The notes under the pieces are model-generated. The model had not been told where the DNA came from. It searched no databases and saw only the letters and a list, made by a program, of their open reading frames with translations. A program made the position numbers and the translations under genes. Source: Halofilum ochraceum (GTDB lineage Bacteria > Pseudomonadota > Gammaproteobacteria > XJ16 > Halofilaceae). Taken from it: a stretch of 64,000 nt of DNA. Below are positions 17,662 through 25,467 of the stretch, piece after piece. The DNA lies in NCBI RefSeq assembly GCF_001614315.2, contig NZ_LVEG02000017.1, positions 62,001 to 126,000 of the forward strand, read 5' to 3'. Every line of letters begins with the position of its first letter. Position 1 is the stretch's first letter.

Positions 17662-18282
17662 ATGGATGAAACGACCGCCCTGCTCGTGAGCGCGGCCTTC
17701 GCCATACTCGCCGCCCTGCTTGCGCTGACCGCGCTGCTGGGCGCCGCCGTCGCCATCAAGCCGGATCTGCTCCCGCGCCTGCGCGCCGCCGCCGATCGGC
17801 GCTACTCCATGCGCCGCGTGACCCGCCCGCTGGACGTGCCGCGCAATATCGATCGAATCCTCTACCGTCACCACAAGCTCTATGGCGTTTTCGTGGTCGC
17901 GCTCGCGATCTTCCTGCTGTATTTTCTGGCGTTTGGCGAGCAGCGGCCGTTCTGGCGCGAACTCTTCCCGCCGGATTACCGCGAAGTGGCGTCCATCGTG
18001 GCGGATGTGGCACGACTCGTGCTTTGGTTATTCACGGTGTTCGCGCTCATGATCGGTACGATCGTGTTCGTTCGTCCGAGCGCGCTCAAGCGGCTGGAAA
18101 GCCGGGCCAACCAGTGGGCCACGCCCCGCCGCGCGACCCGCGATCTGGACCGCGAGTACCGCTGGCTCGATGAACGGCTGGGACGGCGACCCCGTCTCTG
18201 GGGTACGGTGACCCTCTTATTGAGCCTGACCTGCCTGATCGCACTGCTCGTGCAATGGCAGGCATCCGGCTTGGCCGGCTGA
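17662..18282 (+). CDS. four-helix membrane protein of unknown function
   Basis: A 206-residue integral membrane protein with no recognised domain. ATG at 17662 is preceded by AAGGGGG. Four hydrophobic segments lie at about residues 6-32, 72-92, 112-138 and 178-200, separated by Arg-rich cytoplasmic-looking loops (RRVTRPLDVPRNIDRILYRHHK, RRATRDLDREYRWLDERL, each shown here as part of longer loops). It lies 7 bases after mshF and before the major pilin promoter region, so it belongs to the biogenesis operon, but it has no counterpart in the Vibrio MSHA locus that I recall. Confidence 0.6.
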   Translation: MDETTALLVSAAFAILAALLALTALLGAAVAIKPDLLPRLRAAADRRYSMRRVTRPLDVPRNIDRILYRHHKLYGVFVVALAIFLLYFLAFGEQRPFWRELFPPDYREVASIVADVARLVLWLFTVFALMIGTIVFVRPSALKRLESRANQWATPRRATRDLDREYRWLDERLGRRPRLWGTVTLLLSLTCLIALLVQWQASGLAG

Positions 18283-18421
18283 AACAACGACAAGATCCGA
18301 TCGCACCGCGACCGGTTTGTCACAATCTGACAGGGAAGGTAGCGCACCGCTGCGGCGGTGACGCCCGCAGGCAAAGCGGATACACGGGCTGCGGCCCAAC
18401 GCAAAGAGAGGAGAAAACATC
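18283..18421 (+). promoter_or_regulatory. intergenic leader of the major pilin gene
   Basis: This 139-bp gap precedes mshA and is the natural place for a separate strong pilin promoter. It contains a perfect 6-bp hairpin CACCGC-TGCG-GCGGTG at 18345-18360, which would lie in the transcript leader or an operator. A strong ribosome binding site, AGAGAGGAGA, lies before the ATG at 18422. A TTGTCA at 18317-18322 could be a -35 box, but no convincing -10 follows. Confidence 0.4.
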
Positions 18422-18823
18422 ATGATGAACAAACAACAGGGTTTCACCCTGATCGAACTGGTGGCGGTCATCGTCATCCTGGGCGCGCTGGCGGTTGTCG
18501 CGCTGCCGCGTTTCATCAATCTGCAGGACGAGGCTAACGAGGCGGCGCTCGAGGGCGTTGCGGGTGCTGCAGGCTCAGCAATGGCGGTCAATCTTGCCGG
18601 CGTATTGGCGAGCGACCAGAACGCTGAAAATGTCGATAACTGTAATGACGTCGGCGCGCTTCTGCAGGGTGGTCTCGCCAGCAACTACGAAGCCGAAAAC
18701 GAAACTATTAATCCTCCAAATGGTACCGAGGCAACCTGTACGCTGCGACAGGATGCAAATAATGAAGTGTTCAGCTCCGCCACAAATTCGACCACTTTCA
18801 CGGGTTATTACGCGTCGAACTGA
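18422..18823 (+). CDS. mshA: MSHA major pilin-like prepilin
   Basis: A 133-residue type IV prepilin. A 7-residue leader MMNKQQG is followed by [20 protein letters not shown], with Glu+5; this is a classical class IVa processing site and hydrophobic N-helix. [12 protein letters not shown] is typical of MshA-type pilins. Two pairs of Cys (VDNCND, EATCTL) could form the D-loop disulfide. Codon use is less GC-rich than the neighbours, as is common for pilins. It is the best major pilin candidate of cluster 1 because of its strong RBS and small size. Confidence 0.82.
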   Translation: MMNKQQGFTLIELVAVIVILGALAVVALPRFINLQDEANEAALEGVAGAAGSAMAVNLAGVLASDQNAENVDNCNDVGALLQGGLASNYEAENETINPPNGTEATCTLRQDANNEVFSSATNSTTFTGYYASN

Positions 18824-19013
18824 AGTCTCGCGGTAATGCTGGATGCGTGGCTCCGGGGCGGATTATTCCCCTCGGGGCCATTGCCTGCGGACGTATTGAG
18901 GATCTACTAGAAAAATCCAGTACTTTATTGTCCCCCGAAGCTGAGACTGGCGTTCGAGAGCGCGTGGAAGCACGGCATCGACAGGGGCACCGGTCACGGA
19001 ATCAACCTCCGCG

Positions 19014-21008
19014 ATGATGACCGGGGCGACTGATACCGGCGATACGGGCCCGCGGACCGGATGGTTCGGGATCCATTTCAAACACCGAATCTCGCTCGAC
19101 GCGATTTCGCCTGTGTGCGTCCTCGTCGCCGTGGTCGTCGCATCGTTTTACAACGGCATCCACACTGACTATTACGCCGCCGCTGGGATCACGATCTGCG
19201 TCGCCATCGTATTTGCTGTCTGGAGTCCAGGCGCAAGGCCTGCGCTGTCGATCGGACCGGCAGGCTGCATGCTGGCCGCGCTTTTCCTCTGGACACTCGT
19301 CAGTACCCTGTGGTCAACGGTGCCCTACCTCACGTCCATTCACGCCGGGGCCATCGGTTGCGCGCTCGGCGCTTATCTTGTCGTCCGCATTCAGGGCGCA
19401 AGCGCTATAGCATCAGCGCTCACTGCAGGATTCCTCCTCACGGGAGGTTTCGCATTCTCTCTGTTCATGATTCTGCAAGCCCTTGCGGGGGAGCGGCCCG
19501 AAGGGACTTTCCTGAACGTCAACACCGCGGGTGCGTTCGTCAATCTCCTCTGGCCCGTCGCGGCCGCGCTTGTGCTGCACCCACGTATTGAAAAAAAGCC
19601 GAGACTAGTTCTTCTGGCACTTGTTACGACAAGCATTTTCGCTGTTGGTATCACTGGGGGGCGGGCGCTCGCCCTCGCGTTGATCGCGGCTGTCGCGGTC
19701 ATGGCCATCGCCGCCCTCTGCTGGGGATATCGCCGCAAAGTCGCCGTGCTGGTGATCACGGTCGCTATTGCGCTCGTGCTCGCTCACGGGCTTAACCGTC
19801 TGCTCCCGGACAGCGGTATCCGCGGGCTCGGGCATCGTCTGACTACCCTGTCCGATCCCACTGCGGCGGGCGCTTCCCGACTGCGAATCTGGGAGCCCAC
19901 CTGGCAGATGATCCTGGAGCATCCATGGCTCGGCTGGGGGCCGGGTACCTTTTTCCAAGCGTACACGGCATACCGGCCCTCGCAGGACGGGAGCGCGGGA
20001 TTTCAGGCGCATAACGACTACCTTCAGGTTTGGGCAGAGTCCGGACTCCCGGGCCTCGTCCTTCTGCTGGGTCTTGCCGGTGCGTGTATCTATATCTACA
20101 CCCGCGCCATGCGGCGCCCACCGGCAAGCAACGGCGATCGGGTCAAAATCATTGCAGCAGGCGGTGCACTCGCCAGCGTGGGCGTCCACGCGCTGTTCAG
20201 TTACAATCTCCAGGTACTCGTTTACCTGATCGTGCTGGCGATATTTCTTGCGATGCTCGATTCGACCGCAGCCACCCGGATCGTGACGGCGGTCCCCATC
20301 GCTCGCCTGCGCAGACGCCGTCTTCCCGCCGTTGCCCTGATTCTTCTGTTGGCAATTCCGGCCGTTCATCTCGGTACTGTGGCCACATCCCACCGGTACA
20401 CTAACCGTGGGGTCACGCTTCTTGCCAACGGTGACTACCAAGCGGCTGATGAGGCGCTACGCACCGCCGCTCGTCTCTGGGATGCGCAGGATCTAGCACC
20501 GGGTCTGCAGGCCAAGGTTCGGAGCCGTGCTCTCGATACTGTCGAAGAGAGCGATATCGATCAGCGGCAGGCGTTGAAGCGCCAGGGGATTCAGCATGTT
20601 GAAGCCGCGCTGGAGCGGAATCCCCTGCGCGCGCTCCACTACCTTACGCTTGGCCGTATCCAGCTGGAGCCGCCCGGCGCCGATCTCGACGCCGCCGCCG
20701 CGAGCTTCCGGCGCGCATTGGCCCTGAATCCGCGCGCGGCGTCGGCACGGCGCGAACTCGCACTCCTGCTCCGAAAACGTGGCCGCGAAGACGAGGCGCT
20801 CGCAGTCGCCAACGCCGGCTTCGGCATGTACTACTCGCGTGCAAACCCGATTCCACTCATGCAACTCGGAATCGAGCTGCGATCGAGCGCTGGCGATCAC
20901 GCCGGTGCCGAACGTCTCCAGACCCAGATACGCGAGCGCCGCGCACGGGCCGAAAGCCTCGACGAAGAGACAGGGGAAGTCCTCACCGCTGAGCCGGGTG
21001 ATTCATAG
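19014..21008 (+). CDS. O-antigen ligase-like membrane protein with TPR tail (possible pilin O-glycosyltransferase)
   Basis: A 664-residue polytopic membrane protein with about ten to twelve helices (residues 30-450) and the Wzy/WaaL/PglL-type periplasmic loop near residues 303-345 (LGWGPGTFFQAYTAYRP, then FQAHNDYLQVWAESGLPG). The C-terminal 190 residues are TPR-like (ANGDYQAADEALRTAARLW, NPLRALHYLTLGRIQLEP). Such proteins transfer lipid-linked glycans either to lipid A core or to proteins such as pilin. It sits between mshA and the minor pilin genes, which favours pilin glycosylation; that is inference. The ribosome binding site is weak, so the start at 19014 is tentative. Confidence 0.75.
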   Translation: MMTGATDTGDTGPRTGWFGIHFKHRISLDAISPVCVLVAVVVASFYNGIHTDYYAAAGITICVAIVFAVWSPGARPALSIGPAGCMLAALFLWTLVSTLWSTVPYLTSIHAGAIGCALGAYLVVRIQGASAIASALTAGFLLTGGFAFSLFMILQALAGERPEGTFLNVNTAGAFVNLLWPVAAALVLHPRIEKKPRLVLLALVTTSIFAVGITGGRALALALIAAVAVMAIAALCWGYRRKVAVLVITVAIALVLAHGLNRLLPDSGIRGLGHRLTTLSDPTAAGASRLRIWEPTWQMILEHPWLGWGPGTFFQAYTAYRPSQDGSAGFQAHNDYLQVWAESGLPGLVLLLGLAGACIYIYTRAMRRPPASNGDRVKIIAAGGALASVGVHALFSYNLQVLVYLIVLAIFLAMLDSTAATRIVTAVPIARLRRRRLPAVALILLLAIPAVHLGTVATSHRYTNRGVTLLANGDYQAADEALRTAARLWDAQDLAPGLQAKVRSRALDTVEESDIDQRQALKRQGIQHVEAALERNPLRALHYLTLGRIQLEPPGADLDAAAASFRRALALNPRAASARRELALLLRKRGREDEALAVANAGFGMYYSRANPIPLMQLGIELRSSAGDHAGAERLQTQIRERRARAESLDEETGEVLTAEPGDS

Positions 21009-21455
21009 CCGGATGAGTAATAAAACCAGTACAGCACCGGTGACGCGTCAGGCAGGCACCCCTCCCGGGACGATAGCGTAATGCTGTTCCGGTTGGCCTC
21101 TGCTGAAACCCCGATTGGATCGTCGCACGCCTGACGCCAATCTATCGCGCGGGATCCGCCACCAGGACGGTGTCTGTGTATGCCCGGCACCTCGACGAAC
21201 TGACCGAGCACCGATGGGCCACTCCGCGGGGCCGCTTACGCCAGAGGCTGCGCTGTTCGCGGGGCTGGACGCCTCGCGCGATGTCATAATTCTGTTCTGG
21301 GCGAACCGCTTGTCATACGGCGCGCATGGTCCCGACCGGCGCGCGGATGGGGTGAATCTGGCATGCCGTGGTCGTCGGCGAGCATTTTGCATGCGACAAC
21401 CGTTAGACTGACATAAGGTTTACCCAGACCAAATCGGTTCAGCGAGGCAGGCGGC
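21009..21455. other. 447-bp intergenic region before mshD
   Basis: No coding region, repeat or terminator could be supported. A 98-codon open frame (21115-21411) has no protein-like composition or similarity I recognise. The region probably carries the promoter for the minor pilin genes, but no clear sigma-70 or sigma-54 match was seen. Confidence 0.4.
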
Positions 21456-21992
21456 ATGCCTAGGCGCATACAAACCGCGATATCACGCGGCTTCACCCTC
21501 ATCGAACTTGTGATTGCGATCGTTGCCCTCGCCGCGTTGGGTGCGGGTCTTGCCGCCGTATTCATCCAGGCCCCCGCGGCAAGCGCCGACCCCCAGATCC
21601 GCGCCCAGGCGCGTGCGATCGCCGAGGGCTACATGGAGGAGATTCTGCTCAAGGCCTACGAAAATCCGGAACCGGGTTTCGACGAAACCGGTGGAGTCGA
21701 GACCGAGGGCGGCAGCCAGGAGACCCGCGACGAATACGACGATATCTGGGACTACTGCAATATCGGCGGCAACAATGACTGCAGCCAGGGTATGGAGACG
21801 CCAACCAATCAAGATGGAAACGCCATGGCGGATAACAATGATGATGGCGTCGGGGTGTTGGACGACTACACCGTCGCGGTCGTGATCGAGGGAGACCATA
21901 CGACCTCGGGTCCCGCGACGATCCGGGTCACGGTCGGCCACAGCACCGGCCGGGTGAACTACGAACTCGTCAGCCAGCGGGCGGATTACTGA
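21456..21992 (+). CDS. mshD: MshD-like minor prepilin
   Basis: A 178-residue prepilin: leader ending at Gly12, then FTLIELVIAIVALAALGAGL with Glu+5. After the helix, DPQIRAQARAIAEGYMEEIL is characteristic of the MshD family. The C-terminal part has a Cys pair (DYCNIGGNNDCSQG) and an acidic, Asn-rich loop. It is the first gene of the tight block mshD-C-O-P; the MSHA locus of Vibrio has the order C then D, so these two are swapped here. Confidence 0.8.
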   Translation: MPRRIQTAISRGFTLIELVIAIVALAALGAGLAAVFIQAPAASADPQIRAQARAIAEGYMEEILLKAYENPEPGFDETGGVETEGGSQETRDEYDDIWDYCNIGGNNDCSQGMETPTNQDGNAMADNNDDGVGVLDDYTVAVVIEGDHTTSGPATIRVTVGHSTGRVNYELVSQRADY

Positions 21993-21994
21993 TC

Positions 21995-22474
21995 ATGCGC
22001 GCGGTACGCGGCTTCAGCCTCATCGAACTGGTGACCGTGCTGGTGCTGATCGGCGCGCTCGCCGTGTTCGCGGTGCCGCGGCTCAACACGGGCGGGTTTG
22101 CCGGCTACAGCTTCCACGAGGAACTGCTCGCCGTCGTGCGCCACGCACAGAAGACCGCGACCGCATCGCGCTGCGAAGTAGAGGTGACAGTCGATAAAAA
22201 CAATGACAGCTACGCGATAGTGTTCACGGGCGCAGGGCCGGATGGATGTCCACCCGCCGATACGCCGCTCATTGCGCCCGGCCGCGGCGGTAATCTCGCG
22301 GGAAACGCACCGAGCCGCGTCAACATCAATCAGGGCGCGCAGTTTATCTTCGACGGTTTCGGAGTGCCGAAATCAACGACACCGCCGCCCGAAATCACCA
22401 TGACCACCACGATCGAGATCGACAATCGCCGCCGGATCGAGATCGAGGCGTTCACGGGGTACGTCCATGACTGA
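21995..22474 (+). CDS. mshC: MshC-like minor prepilin
   Basis: A 159-residue prepilin with a 6-residue leader MRAVRG and mature start FSLIELVTVLVLIGALAVFA (Glu+5). AVPRLNTGGFAGYSFHEEL and VVRHAQKTATASRCEVEV match the GspH/MshC type of minor pilin. It starts two bases after mshD and overlaps mshO by 8 bp. A role in pilus tip or initiation is inferred from the family. Confidence 0.78.
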   Translation: MRAVRGFSLIELVTVLVLIGALAVFAVPRLNTGGFAGYSFHEELLAVVRHAQKTATASRCEVEVTVDKNNDSYAIVFTGAGPDGCPPADTPLIAPGRGGNLAGNAPSRVNINQGAQFIFDGFGVPKSTTPPPEITMTTTIEIDNRRRIEIEAFTGYVHD

Positions 22475-23375
22475 TGCGCGCAGCCGCCACCGATCGATCC
22501 GGGGATTTACCCTGGTCGAGTACATCGTCGTGATCCTGATCATCGGCGTCCTCGCCGCCATCTCGGCGGTCTTCATCGTCCAGCCCTTCGAGGCCGCCCG
22601 CGACACGACCCGCCGCGCGGAACTGGTCGACGCCGCTGAGACGGCCCTGAACCGCATGACCCGCGAGATTCGCCTCGCCGTGCCCAACAGCGTGCGCATC
22701 AACGCCGGCGCCAATGCGCTCGAGTTCCTGCGTACGACAACCGGTGGGCGTTACCGGCGCCTGCTCGATGGTGATGGCAATGGTAATGTGCTGGACCCGA
22801 CAGTGGACGCCAGCGAGCAACCCGCGACCTTCGACGTGTTGGGTGGGCTGCCGGATCCGGACGGTGACGTGGCCGCCAACACCCGTTCTGCCGGCCGTGA
22901 CTGTGCCGAGGGTAGCGGTTACTGCATCGTCATCAACAACACCGGTCCGCGCGGCACCGATTTCGATGCCTACGACACGGGCAACAACGTCGCCGCGATC
23001 ACTGCCACCAGCGGCCTTGGTGACAGCGACAGGACAAACGATACCCTGACCTTCGATACGGGGGGCGCCGGTGCGGCCGCGGCCTTTCCGGCCCATTCAG
23101 CCAGTCAGCGATTCCAGGTGATGGACACGGCCGTGACGTATGTGTGTACTGGCAGCCGCATCGATCGTCATCACGACTATGGCCTGAAAGATCCCCAGGA
23201 GGCGCAGCCTGGAGGCACCGTCAGCGAACTGGCACGCGACGTGGTGGACTGCGAGTTCACGTACGACGACGGCGCGGGCCAGCGCCATGGCCTGGTCACC
23301 ATCGACATCACCATCCAGCGCGACGGGGAGACCGTGCGCCTCGTCGATCAGGCCCATGTGGTGAACGTCCCATGA
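22467..23375 (+). CDS. mshO: MshO-like minor prepilin
   Basis: A 302-residue large prepilin: leader to Gly13, then FTLVEYIVVILIIGVLAAIS with Glu+5. ARDTTRRAELVDAAETALN and RMTREIRLAVPNSVRI are typical of MshO / GspJ-like minor pilins. The size and place between the MshC- and MshP-like genes agree with mshO. Its stop overlaps the mshP start (ATGA). Confidence 0.8.
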   Translation: MTDARSRHRSIRGFTLVEYIVVILIIGVLAAISAVFIVQPFEAARDTTRRAELVDAAETALNRMTREIRLAVPNSVRINAGANALEFLRTTTGGRYRRLLDGDGNGNVLDPTVDASEQPATFDVLGGLPDPDGDVAANTRSAGRDCAEGSGYCIVINNTGPRGTDFDAYDTGNNVAAITATSGLGDSDRTNDTLTFDTGGAGAAAAFPAHSASQRFQVMDTAVTYVCTGSRIDRHHDYGLKDPQEAQPGGTVSELARDVVDCEFTYDDGAGQRHGLVTIDITIQRDGETVRLVDQAHVVNVP

Positions 23376-23770
23376 AGCGGCCATCGAACCAACGCGGCGT
23401 CGCGCTTTTCACCGTCGTCTTCCTGATCGTGGTGGTCGGTGGCCTCGCGGTCTCGCTTGGCCTGATCAGCGGTCAGCAACAGCTCACGACCGTGCAGACC
23501 CTGGAGCAGACGCGGGCGTATTACGCGGCTCGGGCGCGCCTCGATACCCTGATCGCGACCGTGCTGGACCCGAGCAACAATTGCCCAGTATCGGCCCCGC
23601 CGCCCTTTGAGGGATTCACGATCGAACAAAGCTGTGATTCCTACAGCGTCAACGAAGGCGGCGCTCCTTATGAAATATACGAGCTTGAGGTGAGTGCCTC
23701 TAGCGGCAAAGCCGGCAGCGGCACCTTGGTGCACCGCTCCATCCGGGTTCAGGTGACCTCGGGCCCATGA
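23372..23770 (+). CDS. mshP: MshP-like protein (PilX/GspK-like)
   Basis: A 132-residue protein. ATG at 23372 overlaps the mshO stop and gives MKRPSNQRGVALFTVVFLIV, an atypical prepilin N-terminus lacking Glu+5 (Thr instead), as in MshP and PilX/GspK-like tip proteins. The rest (QTLEQTRAYYAARARLDTL) matches the helical continuation of this group, followed by a small domain with two Cys. Confidence 0.75.
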   Translation: MKRPSNQRGVALFTVVFLIVVVGGLAVSLGLISGQQQLTTVQTLEQTRAYYAARARLDTLIATVLDPSNNCPVSAPPPFEGFTIEQSCDSYSVNEGGAPYEIYELEVSASSGKAGSGTLVHRSIRVQVTSGP

Positions 23771-23781
23771 ATGCGATGATC

Positions 23782-23877
23782 GTAGGCCGGCTTTTGCCGA
23801 AGGCAACAGCCGGCGTTTGTGCGCAGCGGTCCGGCGGTGTGCGCCGGCTGGCTCCCTTCGGTCGCAAACCGGCCTAC
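23782..23877. repeat. dispersed palindromic repeat, copy 1
   Basis: The element starts GTAGGCCGGCTTTTGCCGAA and ends with the near reverse complement (...TTCGGTCGCAAACCGGCCTAC). A second copy in the same orientation lies at 46680-46771; the arms are almost identical and the centres differ. It lies between mshP and the ECF sigma gene. Confidence 0.8.
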
Positions 23878-23971
23878 GGTGCGGGTTATGCGGGCGAATG
23901 GCGCAGGGCTCAGCGAAGCGAATGCGTCACCGATGCGACCGGGCGCCCGACACGATACCGGCAAGAGCCAC

Positions 23972-24481
23972 ATGGCCGAAGGCGATGACGCTATCCGGCG
24001 CTGGTGCCGTGATGGCGACGAGCGCTGGTTCGAACGCTTCTATCACGCCCATGCAACGCCGTTGTGGCGCATGCTCGTGCTTCGCGGTGTCGATCGCGAC
24101 GCGGCCTACGACGTGGTCGCCGAGGCCTTCAGCCGCCTCATCCAGCAGGTCTGTCAGCGCCCGGAGGCGCCGCGGGCCCTGCTCTACCGTATTGCACTGA
24201 ATCTGGTCACGGATCGGTTTCGCCGCAGCCGTGTCCGCGCCGTCTCCGATACTGATCCGGACACCCTCGGTCACGCCGGGCCACCCGTGGAACTCACCGA
24301 AGAGGCGCGGCGCCTGCTGACCCTGCTCGATCCCAGTGAACAGAATCTGTTGCTCATGCGTTACTGGCTCGGGATGACGCACCGTGAGGTCGCCGAGGTG
24401 CTCGAATGCCCCGAGGGCACGGTCCGGCGCCGTGCCGCGGCCCTGCTGCAGCGCCTGCAAGAGACGTTCGATGAGACCTGA
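23972..24481 (+). CDS. ECF-type RNA polymerase sigma factor
   Basis: A 169-residue sigma-70 family protein with only regions 2 and 4. Region 2 (about residues 15-80) includes FERFYHAHATPLWRMLVLRG, AYDVVAEAFSRLIQQ and LYRIALNLVTDRFRRSR. Region 4 (about 110-165) has LDPSEQNLLLMRYWLGMTHR and CPEGTVRRRAAALLQRL. ATG at 23972 is chosen from the sigma domain start; the frame extends upstream through the repeat. Its stop overlaps the start of a membrane protein that looks like an anti-sigma factor. It lies between mshP and mshQ, so it may control the adhesin gene. Confidence 0.85.
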   Translation: MAEGDDAIRRWCRDGDERWFERFYHAHATPLWRMLVLRGVDRDAAYDVVAEAFSRLIQQVCQRPEAPRALLYRIALNLVTDRFRRSRVRAVSDTDPDTLGHAGPPVELTEEARRLLTLLDPSEQNLLLMRYWLGMTHREVAEVLECPEGTVRRRAAALLQRLQETFDET

Positions 24482-24908
24482 TCCGGACAAGGAGCGGCAG
24501 TGGCAGGCGAGGGTCGCTATCCAGCTGGCGGACGCCCCCGATCCCGATCCCGTGCGTCTCGCCGCGGGCCTCGCGGTGGCACAGGTGCGGGCGGTCCGCC
24601 GCCGGCGGGTACGAGTTGGCACGATCATCGCTGCGGTGGCCTTGTTCGCCGGCAGTGCGGCGGCCGCTGGCGCCTGGTGGCTCGGATATGCCGGCAGCAG
24701 CTACGACAACACGGCGCCTACGACCCCCGACGCGACCCCGCCGAAACAGCGGGCGCTCGAGCGGCGGCCGGCGTCGTCGTCGGACAACGAAGGTGCCGGC
24801 GAAAACGGGTCAACCAAGTCACCATCAGGGCGACGCGACGGCGCAAACGGTGCGGATGCTCGGGATCAGGATGACGAAACACCGTTCATCTACCGCCCCG
24901 CCGAATGA
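24471..24908 (+). CDS. single-pass membrane protein, probable anti-sigma factor
   Basis: A 145-residue protein whose ATG (24471) lies inside the sigma gene, 8 codon-frame-shifted bases before its stop region, so the two are coupled. It has about 49 N-terminal residues rich in charged and Ala residues, one membrane helix (about 50-72, VGTIIAAVALFAGSAAAAGA) and a disordered, acidic outer tail. No HxxxCxxC zinc motif is visible. The anti-sigma role is inferred from topology and coupling to the sigma gene only. Confidence 0.6.
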   Translation: MRPDPDKERQWQARVAIQLADAPDPDPVRLAAGLAVAQVRAVRRRRVRVGTIIAAVALFAGSAAAAGAWWLGYAGSSYDNTAPTTPDATPPKQRALERRPASSSDNEGAGENGSTKSPSGRRDGANGADARDQDDETPFIYRPAE

Positions 24909-25467
24909 CGTCGGCGTGGAAGAACGTCTTTATGGCGTAATCCGTGCCAGAGGCGGGCTTTGTGGCCAAGGAACGCAAATGGATCGATCGGATCCCGCGG
25001 CAGGAGGACCTCCAACTGGTACCTGTCTCGATCCAGTGTACGTAGCAAGTCTGGGAGCGTCGGCGACAGCGGGCTCGCAACCTGACCGCCGGCACGTCCC
25101 GATGCCGGCCGCTGTCATGTCTAGCCATTGGCGCCGTCAACTGGACTGCGCGGCAAGCCGAGGTTCCAGGGTTGGCGTCGACTCCGGAAGCTGCACCCGC
25201 TGCATGATGGAAGGCGCCGGAAGACAGATGTGTTCAGCCCCGACGTGTAATCCACGCGTTCCGGGACCGGTACTGCGGTCGGCCGGCGACCATACCGGAA
25301 TATCGCGTCGTGCAGCATGGGGCTACGAGTACTCGAGGCCGCAAATCCGTCGAGTGGCGGTCGCGTCTATCGGTAATCGCGATTCGCGCGATGACATGGG
25401 TCGCGTGCCGCCGACCGAACTAGAGTAATTCCGGAATTCGCCGGCACTAGACCGAGGTGGGGAACCT
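24909..25467. other. 559-bp intergenic region before mshQ
   Basis: No supported gene. Open frames here lack protein-like character. A 12-bp palindrome AATTCCGGAATT lies near 25428-25439, about 30 bases before the mshQ start, and a GAGGTGGGG ribosome binding site follows. It may hold an ECF-dependent promoter, but no motif can be assigned by eye. Confidence 0.4.

Noticed and set aside
18223-18260. Possible sigma-54 promoter before mshA (TGGCAGGCATCCGGCT near the end of the 17662 gene)
   Set aside because: The GG-N10-GC spacing is right, but the -12 box reads CGGCT instead of TTGCA, and the match lies in coding sequence; too weak to report.
21115-21411. 98-codon open frame between the O-ligase gene and mshD
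   Set aside because: No ribosome binding site, odd composition and no recognisable motif.
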